In this document: one piece after another, positions 7,842 through 17,161 of the stretch
Layout: the number at the start of each line of letters is the position of its first letter
How positions within the stretch are numbered: the stretch's first letter is position 1
IMG/VR virus record: IMGVR_UViG_3300034374_004182
Coordinates: 1-46,814 of that record
DNA: 46,814 nucleotides
Origin: a virus
Direction: 5' to 3' (one strand)
Notes under the pieces: model-generated
What the model was told of the DNA's origin: nothing
Database searches by the model: none
What the model saw: only the letters and a program-made list of their open reading frames with translations
Translations under genes and position numbers: made by a program

Positions 7842-10556
7842 ATGACAAAATTCAATCCAAGTATATTATCATCTCCATTAGAATATGCAGAACTTGAATG
7901 GGGCGTTCCAGGATGTTTAATGGACCTTACGAGAGATATTATCTCATTACTTCCATCAGATCTGCTAGGAACATATCAAAGTAGCGTGGCTGAGGGTAGA
8001 GAATCAGCACGGTGTTGGATGGCTACTAAGACAAAGGAGTTCTTTGGAGACAGCGGATTCCTTACATACAACACCACTACAGGTAAGCTAGAATTCTTTT
8101 CACCTACCTCAAAGGCATCTACTTTGGCGGGGTTAGATACTCTAGGGTATTATGCTGGAATAGGACAGGCTGCGTGGCAAGCAGTAGAGGGTGCTTTAGA
8201 TCAGATAGAAGAGATATCAAACTGTATTGATTCTGTTAAACAGTACTTTGATGATCTTAACGACACTAACAAACCGACAGGAAACGCCACCGTAGCACCT
8301 CCTGTTTTCCCAAGTGCAGCCGTAGCAGCAGGGTTTTCAGAGTCTTACAATAGAACTGTAGACTTTGATAACAGGGCCAGTGCCGTAATCAATGATATTA
8401 AGGACGAGCTTGATTTAAGAAGAAGAGATCCTTCAAGAGAGCCTGTCCTCATAACTGATCCTACAGACCCCGATACTTCAGGAGTTGTAGAAACCCCTGC
8501 CATCTTTAGATTAGTATACGGACCCCCTAAATCTAAGTCAGGGCAGTTCTTACTATCAATAGATGGTATTTATTACAACAGTCAGACTTCCTCTTATAGC
8601 ATGGGTGATGTCCCCACTGCCGCAGATATAGGCATGGTCCCATCTCCTGAGAAGTGGAAAATGGAACATCCTGCTAACTTGGGTGGTAAGGGAGATGGGT
8701 TCTCTCTAAAACAAATTAACAGATATGTAGGAACACTGTTTGATATAGACATTATTGATGATTCCACGGCCATGGAGACTTATTACAGTAGCGATAACAT
8801 GTTAAGAACCTTGATAGGTCAGAAGAATGTTGCTGTCAATAAGTTAAGAGATGATAGGCTTGAATACATTGCCTCTGGGTATTCTGAAGATTCTGCGATA
8901 GTGTCCAATCTTAATAATCAAGTTTACTCTGTAGTATCTGAATTCGACTACAAGATTAGCAAGAGAAAGAAGCAGATAGAAGTCGCGGTTAAAGCACCAG
9001 ACTTCTTTGGTATAGGTCAGGTGTTTACCCCAGGGCACATTCCTATCAACGACTTCACCTACTTAAGCTCATTAAATCTTCCAGTAGAAGTAGCCAGACA
9101 ACGGAACTTAACCTTTGATCACGGAGAGGTTGAAGATATTATTCTTCCTCTAGTTCCACGGTTTGTAAAAGCTAAAGATTCTGAATGGAGAGTTACTTTA
9201 ACACCTCTAGAGATTGCTGAGGTAGGAACGGGAGATATTATAGATGTTAACGATACCTCCGCTAACGCCGCCCCAGTTTTAAGAGTTACAGAAGGTATAG
9301 TAAAGGATGATACACTTGAGGCTTCTTACTCTTTCCTAATACCTTCAGTTGAGACTAATGGAAAATCTGGAACTTTTAGGGCTCTGAATGATGATGACGA
9401 TGGGGGATACCATGACGCACAGTTAGTAGGGAACAATGTTTCTTCTGTATTCGCAAGCGGTGTTTCCATTCCAAAGTTAGATGGCATTGTTAGATACAAG
9501 TACAATATAAACGGAAACACAAGTAGTGTCGATTTTGATAAGCTAGGTTCATATGTAAGGCTTCCCGATTCACCTAAGATGCAGAACCTGATGTACAACT
9601 CAAAGGGTTGTTCATTTGATTTCTGGATTCATATGCCAAACTTAGGGGCAGCCTCAAACTTTGCAGAACAGGATCCTGCTGTTGTCCCAAACTTCGCTGC
9701 ATCAGATTCATCCTGGACTGACTACAACTACTACAAGATAATTCTTGCAAACGAGAATATAGGTGGGTCATACCAAGAGGACGACATTACTCTAATGACT
9801 GACAACTTTGGAACAACGAGTGTCAGGGGTATGCTAATGGGCTTTACAAGAGACCCTCAGATAACACAAAATAGCATAGTGGGCAGGGGTTCAGATTTTG
9901 ATATAGGAGATACCCTTGGAGTTACTACGGCGGATACTGTAAATACTACCCACTTCTTTATAGCTCCAACACAGTCTGCAAATGGAACTGATGTAGATTT
10001 TATAAGGAAGGGAGATTGTAATGTTCAGGGGGATGAGTATAGAGCAATGTCAGTTTCAATATCATCCACAGTAGGTATTGGAAACAATACTGTAGCTTTA
10101 TCAGACGCCTCTGAGACCTTTGTACATGTTAGCGTATCCTTTGATGTTACTAATGATGAGGTTTGCATTAGATTAAATGGAAAAGACTTAGCAACAAGTA
10201 GCTATTCCGAACTGTTTGGAACACAACCTGGATTCCCAGCAAAGATACCAACCTTTATATCGCCTGAGGATTCTCAAAACCCAAGTTATAGTTATTCAAA
10301 TATTAGCAAGGGTCCTAAAACCAATACTTATTTCACACCTTGGATTATAGGAGGTGGATATACTGATGGTATAGCTGTAAATCTAACAGGCTCGAACACA
10401 GGATCTGGAGGCTTTATGGCTACATCGCACGGGCTTTACAGCGGTCTAACAGGTCATGTTGGAAGTTTCAAGATTTACTCTAGACCTCTAGATACTACTG
10501 AGGCTTTAAAAAACTACGAAGCTCACAAAGGATATTACGAGGATATTAGAACATAA
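7842..10556 (+). CDS. Virion protein with C-terminal lectin-like (LamG) domain
   Basis: A 904-aa structural protein inserted between spike and gp25-like genes. The first ~220 residues are helical (WQAVEGALDQIEEISNCIDS); the middle contains a coiled segment around FDYKISKRKKQIEVAVKAP. From about residue 490 it becomes beta-rich and matches the concanavalin A-like/LamG layout: YSFLIPS, VRLPDSPKM, GCSFDFWIHMP, SVSFDVTNDEVCIRLNGKDL, then the typical closing GHVGSFKIYSRPLDTTEAL. LamG-type domains bind glycans or proteins, so this is likely a baseplate or fibre protein that touches the host surface or decorates the tail. It does not match any T4 gene at this position. Four bases separate it from the spike gene and TAATG joins it to the next. 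Confidence 0.68.
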   Translation: MTKFNPSILSSPLEYAELEWGVPGCLMDLTRDIISLLPSDLLGTYQSSVAEGRESARCWMATKTKEFFGDSGFLTYNTTTGKLEFFSPTSKASTLAGLDTLGYYAGIGQAAWQAVEGALDQIEEISNCIDSVKQYFDDLNDTNKPTGNATVAPPVFPSAAVAAGFSESYNRTVDFDNRASAVINDIKDELDLRRRDPSREPVLITDPTDPDTSGVVETPAIFRLVYGPPKSKSGQFLLSIDGIYYNSQTSSYSMGDVPTAADIGMVPSPEKWKMEHPANLGGKGDGFSLKQINRYVGTLFDIDIIDDSTAMETYYSSDNMLRTLIGQKNVAVNKLRDDRLEYIASGYSEDSAIVSNLNNQVYSVVSEFDYKISKRKKQIEVAVKAPDFFGIGQVFTPGHIPINDFTYLSSLNLPVEVARQRNLTFDHGEVEDIILPLVPRFVKAKDSEWRVTLTPLEIAEVGTGDIIDVNDTSANAAPVLRVTEGIVKDDTLEASYSFLIPSVETNGKSGTFRALNDDDDGGYHDAQLVGNNVSSVFASGVSIPKLDGIVRYKYNINGNTSSVDFDKLGSYVRLPDSPKMQNLMYNSKGCSFDFWIHMPNLGAASNFAEQDPAVVPNFAASDSSWTDYNYYKIILANENIGGSYQEDDITLMTDNFGTTSVRGMLMGFTRDPQITQNSIVGRGSDFDIGDTLGVTTADTVNTTHFFIAPTQSANGTDVDFIRKGDCNVQGDEYRAMSVSISSTVGIGNNTVALSDASETFVHVSVSFDVTNDEVCIRLNGKDLATSSYSELFGTQPGFPAKIPTFISPEDSQNPSYSYSNISKGPKTNTYFTPWIIGGGYTDGIAVNLTGSNTGSGGFMATSHGLYSGLTGHVGSFKIYSRPLDTTEALKNYEAHKGYYEDIRT

Positions 10557-10996
10557 TGGCACTTTACGGAAGTAATATATCCACTGAGATAAAGGATGCG
10601 TCCATACAAAAAATACAGCAGAAGTATTATGGATGCGGCTTTCCTACAGGTAAGAATAGCAAAAACATATTTAATAAGGAATATGGCTCTGAGCTTGTAA
10701 AGTCTCAAGTGAAGCAGCTTCTTCTTGTAGATAAAGGTGAGCGGGTTATGCTTCCTAACTATGGGATAGGATTGAGGAGCTACCTCTTCTCTAACATAAC
10801 ACCTGAGGATGTTTCTGTAATAAGGACTGACATAAAGGATGCGATTGTTAAGTATATTCCAAACTGTGATGTTCTTGATATAGATGTCGTGCTCGCACAG
10901 AATTATAAGTATGGAGGAATGGATGGACTCCTTATAAAACTAAAGTTGAAGCATTTACAGCTTAATCAAATATTAGATTTCAATGTAGAACTATGA
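10556..10996 (+). CDS. Baseplate wedge protein gp25-like (GPW/gp25 family)
   Basis: A 146-aa wedge subunit of the GPW_gp25 family, which forms part of the inner baseplate and nucleates sheath assembly. The family signature lies at residues 60-81: KGERVMLPNYGIGLRSYLFS, the usual 'GER-x-x-x-P-x-[YF]-G-x-G-L-x-x-x-L-F' segment; helices and strands follow (EDVSVIRTDIKDAIVKYIPN, then VDVVLAQN). Length is close to T4 gp25 (132 aa). It is coupled to the lectin-fold gene (TAATG) and to the gp6-like gene (ATGA), and the 25-6-7 order agrees with other myoviruses. Confidence 0.9.
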   Translation: MALYGSNISTEIKDASIQKIQQKYYGCGFPTGKNSKNIFNKEYGSELVKSQVKQLLLVDKGERVMLPNYGIGLRSYLFSNITPEDVSVIRTDIKDAIVKYIPNCDVLDIDVVLAQNYKYGGMDGLLIKLKLKHLQLNQILDFNVEL

Positions 10997-12585
10997 GTAA
11001 CATACCTTACACAACAGCAGCATCAGATTTCCTTAAAAAGAATATTGTTGATATAGAGAGTCGCGGGGAATTAGTTGATTTCACAGCTACAGACTTTGCA
11101 ACACTTAGATCAGCACTGCTGGATTATATTAAAGCTGTATACCCATTCGATTACCAGAACTTCACTGAGTCAGACTTCGGTGTAATGTTCGCTGAACTCG
11201 TAGCCTACATGGGTTCGATAATGTCATACAAGGCTGATATGCTCGCTCATGAGGGGTTTATTAAGACAGCAAAGAGTAGACATAATGTAAAGAAGCTGTT
11301 GGAGTTAATAGGTATAAGACTTAGGGGTCCATCTGGAGGTGCTGGATCTTGCAGAGCCACCGCTAACATAGAGCTAACCACAGAGTCTTACTCTATTCCA
11401 GTACAGAACCGCGTGGTTAGCGTAGCATCACCTACTGACGGCGGACCAGTAAACTACACTTTGTATACTGTTGAAGGTGGTGTATTAAACCCACCAAGCT
11501 CTGATGGCTCAATAAGCCTTTTAAGTTCAACAGCGGATAACCCAAATGCGCCTCTAGTCTGGAGTAACTTAGCTTTAGTAGAAGGCGCATTAGGAGAGGA
11601 TGTAGGAACCTTTACAGAGCTAGGTGCTTTGAAGCAGGTTACTCTTCAAGAAGGCCCCGTTATTGAGAATAGTATTCAGGTACTTGTAGAAAGCACGGAT
11701 AGTGAAGCAAGCGGAGTGTACACCGAGGTTGAAAGTCTTTTCTCTGCCTCGGGCGCAGATCATAGAGTTTTTTCTGTAGTATACGATGATGATTATAACG
11801 CTACAGTATTATTTGGGGATGGTACAAACGGTGCGGTTCCACCAACTAATGCAACATACAGAATTTACTATAGAGTAGGTGGAGGTGAGCGGGGAAACGC
11901 TCCAACAAGCTATATAAACACCACGGTTCAAAACAGCACAGGCGGTGTATCCTTTGTTATAGAAAATGTCGCTGCTATAACCGGGGGTGCTGATGCTGAA
12001 ACCGTACAGAGAGCCAAGGTTTACGGCCCTCTAGCATTCAAGTCCCAGGACAGGCTAGTGACTCTAGAGGACTACAAAACCTTCGCTACGCGCTTCGTAG
12101 GGCCTACAGGATCAACTGCTAAGGCAGTAGCATCTACAAGGAAAGGGTTCTCATCTGCAAATGTTATAGATGTGTTTGTTCTAGAAAAGGCTAATAACCT
12201 ACAACTTCAAAAATCATCTGCTGCATTTAAAACATCATTACTAGAGGCGATGAATCAAAAGAAGATGCTCACTGATGAGTTAGTTGTAGTGGACGGTTTG
12301 GTAAGAACTGTAGATTTATCCATGACGGTTTTCGTAGACAGATTCTTCCTTAAGAAGGAGATTGAAATATTACAACGATCCTCAGACATGGTTAAGAACT
12401 ACTTCAATGTAGACAATCGAGAGTTTGGAGAAAGAATATGGTTAGATGATATTAACAGGGCCGTATTCAACGGAGTTCAGGAAGTTAAAATAGCAACTAT
12501 AGATAACCTAGATAAGGACATACAACTGAACTATAACGAAATTATTCAATTGAACAACTTAGTTATTAATGTAAGCTATGTATAA
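10993..12585 (+). CDS. Baseplate wedge protein gp6-like (baseplate J family)
   Basis: A 530-aa wedge protein that forms the iris-like inner ring of the baseplate. Its N-terminal half has the expected helical segment (DFATLRSALLDYIKAVYP, then FGVMFAELVAYMGSIMSYKA and ETxxxSRxxxKxLLELIG-type spacing). The baseplate-J signature is seen around residues 275-305: VLFGDGTNGAVPP, YRIYYRVGGGERGNAP. The last third carries the mixed domain used for dimer contacts. T4 gp6 is 660 aa, so this is a compact version. It overlaps the gp25-like gene by ATGA and the following gp7-like gene by 8 nt. Confidence 0.9.
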   Translation: MSNIPYTTAASDFLKKNIVDIESRGELVDFTATDFATLRSALLDYIKAVYPFDYQNFTESDFGVMFAELVAYMGSIMSYKADMLAHEGFIKTAKSRHNVKKLLELIGIRLRGPSGGAGSCRATANIELTTESYSIPVQNRVVSVASPTDGGPVNYTLYTVEGGVLNPPSSDGSISLLSSTADNPNAPLVWSNLALVEGALGEDVGTFTELGALKQVTLQEGPVIENSIQVLVESTDSEASGVYTEVESLFSASGADHRVFSVVYDDDYNATVLFGDGTNGAVPPTNATYRIYYRVGGGERGNAPTSYINTTVQNSTGGVSFVIENVAAITGGADAETVQRAKVYGPLAFKSQDRLVTLEDYKTFATRFVGPTGSTAKAVASTRKGFSSANVIDVFVLEKANNLQLQKSSAAFKTSLLEAMNQKKMLTDELVVVDGLVRTVDLSMTVFVDRFFLKKEIEILQRSSDMVKNYFNVDNREFGERIWLDDINRAVFNGVQEVKIATIDNLDKDIQLNYNEIIQLNNLVINVSYV

Positions 12586-15500
12586 GTACTTCCCTAGAAA
12601 CTACCATGAGATCTTAGATACAATAACCCCTAAGATCTATATTGAAGAGGATCTTAATATAAGCTCTCTTAAGAGCCAAGATTTATTAGATTCAATTCTT
12701 CAAAGTATAATCTATTACTCAGAGAATAGTTTTAAATTCTCTGATCCTGCTGATTATTATAAAAACCCTCTTCTAGTTTCTGGAGTAGGTGCCCTTTCAG
12801 GTATCAATTCTCCATCGGGTATGCTCAAATACTTTGAGCCTCACTCTGAACTTAACACTATTAGACCTGATGATTTTGAGCTTGAGATTCTAAAGCCGTT
12901 AGGTTATTCCTTAAAGGATTTTGATACTTCCACTGCGTTATTTACATTCATTAGAGGAACAATTTACAATAAGATAGGAAGCACCCCCACGGATTTCGCA
13001 GACCTAGCAGATAAAACAGCAAGCGCATTCGGATCAACACCAGAAGAGACCCATGAATATCTAGCCAACTCTATGGGTCTTTGGTATTTTCTAGCTTATC
13101 AGCCTACAAACACTTACTCTAAGGCACCTAGAAACTATACATCAGAGACGATTGCGAGAAAACTATCTCAAGGTAAGACCTTAACAACAGCAGACGCCGT
13201 TAAGGATTACTTCAGATATCTGTGGAATAACTATGAAACCCTAATAGATCCTGTAATTGATTTAGGCGCTCTGATTCCATCTTTCGGGGTTTCTGGTACT
13301 GGCATTCATACTAGCGGTACTCAAGGTCTTGATCGTATTCTTACTTTAGTAGATGTTCTTTACAAAGAAGGTGAGTTAAGAGAGAAGGACAGGTATGTAA
13401 AGGATGTCTTCGACCAATATGTTCAAACAGGATATGTACCAAACACCTTGGTAAGACAAGGACCTTTCTCTAAGTTCATGAGAGCAGTCTCCTATATGAT
13501 GGGAGATATTGATGAGTACAACGCCAAGATAAAAGCATCAAAAGCTATAGACGATTGCCCAGAGTATCTACTCCCGTATCTTGGAGATATTATTGGATGG
13601 AAATTCTATGGTGCCAATTCGGCATCTTGGAGAAGGCAGCTTAGGTCTGCGATAACTCTTTACAAAAAGAAGGGAACTAAAGACGGTCTTATAAAAGCAT
13701 TTACAGCCGTACTCCCAGGAGTTCCAATTGATTTGGATACTAGCATCACAGAGATGTATGAATCATACATTCCTAACCTGATGTACTATCTTCTTGTAAC
13801 TGAGTCTCCAATGCTAAGTAGTCTAGAGGCTTGGACTTTTAACAGGGCTCTAAAGTTTAATCAAGGAGAGTATGCTCCAAATAACCTAGACACCAACATC
13901 AGATATTGCGTAGATCATATTATGCTCCGCGCAGTAGAGAAGTTTCCTGAAATCTTTAACATTAGAGGTTATCCTTTTGATGTTAAGGATCCGAACTTCC
14001 TTTTCAATTATAGAGATCGTGATTTCCATATACCACCTTGGGAAGAAGAGAAGTTCTATATGTCATGCGATCTCCATGAGGAGGTTGTTAAATTCTTTAG
14101 AGACGAGATCGTATGTTTAGGAGTTCCTGATTATTACGGAGATTACTTTGAGAATTATGTTCTTGACAGGACAATACGAGGGTTTCAACCAACAAAGAGA
14201 TACGAGAACACTTTCTTATTCTTCACAGACACTGTTCAGTTCGCACCAAACTACGAAAGGATTACAAAGTATTCTTCAGTAGACTTATTGAAGTACCTAA
14301 CTCTTTGGAGTGGAAAATCTTCTCACTTTGATTTCACTCTTTCAGGGTCATCCTTTGAAGAATCCACCTTACTTGACAATTTAAATTACAGCAAGGAAGA
14401 CTTCTTCGCAGCTTTGGGAGTTGTTAACGACTTCACTCCCGCTAAAGCTGTACCTAGAGTACACTTTGATCTTACAGCCTTAGAGCTTGCGAAGGATGCT
14501 GACCACTTATATCCAAAGGTAAAGTATTCACTAGTAGACTTCCCTACAAGCGGTGTCATGGCATCTCAGGCATATTCTGGTCTAGACATGAGACACCCTG
14601 ATCTAGGGTTATTAGGGGCATATAGAATACCTTCCTTCACTGAAGACCCACACAGAACCCATGTCAGCCACCAGGACTTACCAGTTTTCAAAAGAGAGCA
14701 ATCTGATTACTGGCAATACGGTGTAAAGAACAACTGCTATTCGTTTGATACTACTATATCATCAGGACCTTTAACAGTCTCCGGTCCTTATGACGCAGAA
14801 GCACAGAGAACATCCATAAGAAGAAGGGACTTCTCACAGAAGCTTTCAAAAGGAGAGAATTACTTAAAGAACCATACAGCGGGTCCTAATTTCTATCTGT
14901 CTATGTCGGGAGGTGAAGTATACGAATCCCTAGAATCTTCCGCTGGAGACCCTCCTTATAATTACTTAACGCTTGGACTTGATCCAAGAAGCGGATTGTT
15001 CGCAGAACCAGACATCCATAATTTAAAAAACACTGTATGGGACAGGTGTGAGAACATTTATTCTCCAAATATTTATGGGGGTGCGTCAACCTCTGCTACT
15101 TACGAAATACGAGGACCTCTTGAATGGGATACTAGTGCGATAGATGTAGAGAGGGAGCATCATTTTGTAGACAGAAGTAATACTAGTGAGGTAAGATACC
15201 TTCTCTTTAAATTAATTGATCAGAAGATAGAAGGAGAGGCTGAGGCGATTTTTGGAAATGCTCCTGTTCTATTTTCCAAAGATTTAAACAGTCATGATAT
15301 TATTGGGTCAATAAAGGCTCGTCTTTGGGAAGATAAGGATTTATCAGAAGAAGATTACTTCGAGTTTGCGTTTAATACTTGGAAACCTTCTTGTAGGCAT
15401 ATGTTCTACACGGTACACAGGCTATACGATTTCTATATGAGGAGCTTTGATTACCACAGGCTTTCAGATAAGGAACTTGAAAAGCTAGTTGACGGAGGAG

Positions 15501-17161
15501 GTTCTATAATTTCACACGCATATGGACCCATAGCACATAACGCAGGGTTTAGAGTCCTAGGTCCTTCTAGTCTTTTATTCGGTGCAGGCTTAGTACCACC
15601 AGCCCCAGACAGAAGAATAACAACAGATGTAGCTAACGAGTATGAAAATGCTGTAAGATCAGGAACCTTCGCAAATATTAATGGAATATATAATCAAGTT
15701 TCTAGAGAGCGAGATTTAGTTCCAGGTAAATACAGAGAGGGTAGAACCTTTGGTAACATTAGCGGAGTTGAACTAGTAGATAAAGATTCAGAGATAGACT
15801 CCGTGGGCTATACTTCTAAAAACAAGTTTATGTTATTGAACTTGTCAGATGATAACAACAGAATAGAAGAGCCTAACTTCCTCCATAACAGATACTCCAT
15901 AATTATGAAAAGCCTTGAAAACTTCCCAAGGCTTAGATTTAATATAGGAAGTAATATTTACGAACCCCTACTAACTCAACCTAATGTTCCTCAATATTAC
16001 GGTGATAGGATTAATAAGCTGCTTCCAGAACATGAGTTTACCTTAACATTAAGTTCTCAGTTTTTAAGAGAGTTTTCTAATGTAGCTGGTGGAGGTTCTG
16101 TTGGAGTCTGGATTCATACAATTCCTGAATTAGATACATGGGGTAACTATGTTTTCTGGAACTACATGCCTGATGGAAAGTGGAAACTTATAAAAGCATC
16201 AACCGTACATCAAAAAAAGGAAGGGGTTAAGATTGTAAAGAACGAGTTGTCTCATAGAAAGTATATTGATCTTCTCAATGTAGATGAGCTTGTTTGCTAT
16301 GAAAACTTAAGTGCTCCGAAATCTGTTCTCTTATCCCTTAAAGAAACTGATTTAGATCAGTTTACTATAAAATTTAATACTAAGAATAGAAACATTAAGT
16401 GCCCTCCCGAGTATTACAGAAACCATAAACAAGTCCACAGAGAAGATCAAAATTATGTCATAGAGGTATTCCCTGAAAACTCTTCTGACACTTCAAGATT
16501 TTGGATAACGACTGGAATAAATGTTAGAGATGAGGATCTATACAAGTGTACTTTCTTAAACCATTACTTTAAGCATGATGACTATTCAAGGATCACAACT
16601 CCAACTACAGAATCTTCTCAGTTCATACGACCAGATAATACAGTAGTTCCATTCGGAACCTTGTTGTGGGCTGATTCTAGCGGAGGTGTGTATGAGGGAG
16701 ATACTAGATTAACATTAGCTCATACTTTAAAGAACAACCTTAATGATGAGCTTCCTAAGCTTTATAAGACGGCTGAGATTTATACTGACTCAAAGTGGAT
16801 AATAACTGAAAACATTATTGTTAATGTTGGAAAGGACATTCATGAAGGATACTTTAGCCAGTTAAGTGAGGACGAATTCTCCCCCTCCTCTGTTAAAGTA
16901 TTACCTAAGGACTTAGGAACCCATATAATCAAGGATGGTGAGTATCATACTTCAATATCTCCACAGGATATGATGGTTATTCTAAGGTTCTTTAAATCAA
17001 TGAGTGATGATGATCAATCAAGATTTATAGGATTGTCTGAAAGAGTTCATGGTGAATACGGGGGTAGTAGACTAAATTACAGAATCCACCCAGGAAGCTA
17101 TGAGACAACCACCAGCTATGAGACAAGAGGTGTCTATAATACATTGGAGTTTACTAACTGA
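12578..17161 (+). CDS. Giant baseplate wedge protein, gp7/gpI-like
   Basis: A 1527-aa wedge protein. Residues about 296-395 match the phage tail protein I core: FSKFMRAVSYMMGDIDEYN, then CPEYLLPYLGDIIGWKF, then RRQLRSAITLYKKKGTKDGL. This unit clamps gp6 dimers in T4-type wedges. It directly follows the gp6-like gene, as gene 7 does in T4, but it is about half again as long as T4 gp7 (1032 aa). The long C-terminal two thirds are strand-rich and rich in Tyr, Asp and Ser, and probably form peripheral baseplate domains that hold the fibre proteins encoded next. No enzymatic motif was seen. The start is taken by the 8-nt overlap with the previous gene; the end touches the next start (TGATG). Confidence 0.75.
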   Translation: MYKYFPRNYHEILDTITPKIYIEEDLNISSLKSQDLLDSILQSIIYYSENSFKFSDPADYYKNPLLVSGVGALSGINSPSGMLKYFEPHSELNTIRPDDFELEILKPLGYSLKDFDTSTALFTFIRGTIYNKIGSTPTDFADLADKTASAFGSTPEETHEYLANSMGLWYFLAYQPTNTYSKAPRNYTSETIARKLSQGKTLTTADAVKDYFRYLWNNYETLIDPVIDLGALIPSFGVSGTGIHTSGTQGLDRILTLVDVLYKEGELREKDRYVKDVFDQYVQTGYVPNTLVRQGPFSKFMRAVSYMMGDIDEYNAKIKASKAIDDCPEYLLPYLGDIIGWKFYGANSASWRRQLRSAITLYKKKGTKDGLIKAFTAVLPGVPIDLDTSITEMYESYIPNLMYYLLVTESPMLSSLEAWTFNRALKFNQGEYAPNNLDTNIRYCVDHIMLRAVEKFPEIFNIRGYPFDVKDPNFLFNYRDRDFHIPPWEEEKFYMSCDLHEEVVKFFRDEIVCLGVPDYYGDYFENYVLDRTIRGFQPTKRYENTFLFFTDTVQFAPNYERITKYSSVDLLKYLTLWSGKSSHFDFTLSGSSFEESTLLDNLNYSKEDFFAALGVVNDFTPAKAVPRVHFDLTALELAKDADHLYPKVKYSLVDFPTSGVMASQAYSGLDMRHPDLGLLGAYRIPSFTEDPHRTHVSHQDLPVFKREQSDYWQYGVKNNCYSFDTTISSGPLTVSGPYDAEAQRTSIRRRDFSQKLSKGENYLKNHTAGPNFYLSMSGGEVYESLESSAGDPPYNYLTLGLDPRSGLFAEPDIHNLKNTVWDRCENIYSPNIYGGASTSATYEIRGPLEWDTSAIDVEREHHFVDRSNTSEVRYLLFKLIDQKIEGEAEAIFGNAPVLFSKDLNSHDIIGSIKARLWEDKDLSEEDYFEFAFNTWKPSCRHMFYTVHRLYDFYMRSFDYHRLSDKELEKLVDGGGSIISHAYGPIAHNAGFRVLGPSSLLFGAGLVPPAPDRRITTDVANEYENAVRSGTFANINGIYNQVSRERDLVPGKYREGRTFGNISGVELVDKDSEIDSVGYTSKNKFMLLNLSDDNNRIEEPNFLHNRYSIIMKSLENFPRLRFNIGSNIYEPLLTQPNVPQYYGDRINKLLPEHEFTLTLSSQFLREFSNVAGGGSVGVWIHTIPELDTWGNYVFWNYMPDGKWKLIKASTVHQKKEGVKIVKNELSHRKYIDLLNVDELVCYENLSAPKSVLLSLKETDLDQFTIKFNTKNRNIKCPPEYYRNHKQVHREDQNYVIEVFPENSSDTSRFWITTGINVRDEDLYKCTFLNHYFKHDDYSRITTPTTESSQFIRPDNTVVPFGTLLWADSSGGVYEGDTRLTLAHTLKNNLNDELPKLYKTAEIYTDSKWIITENIIVNVGKDIHEGYFSQLSEDEFSPSSVKVLPKDLGTHIIKDGEYHTSISPQDMMVILRFFKSMSDDDQSRFIGLSERVHGEYGGSRLNYRIHPGSYETTTSYETRGVYNTLEFTN

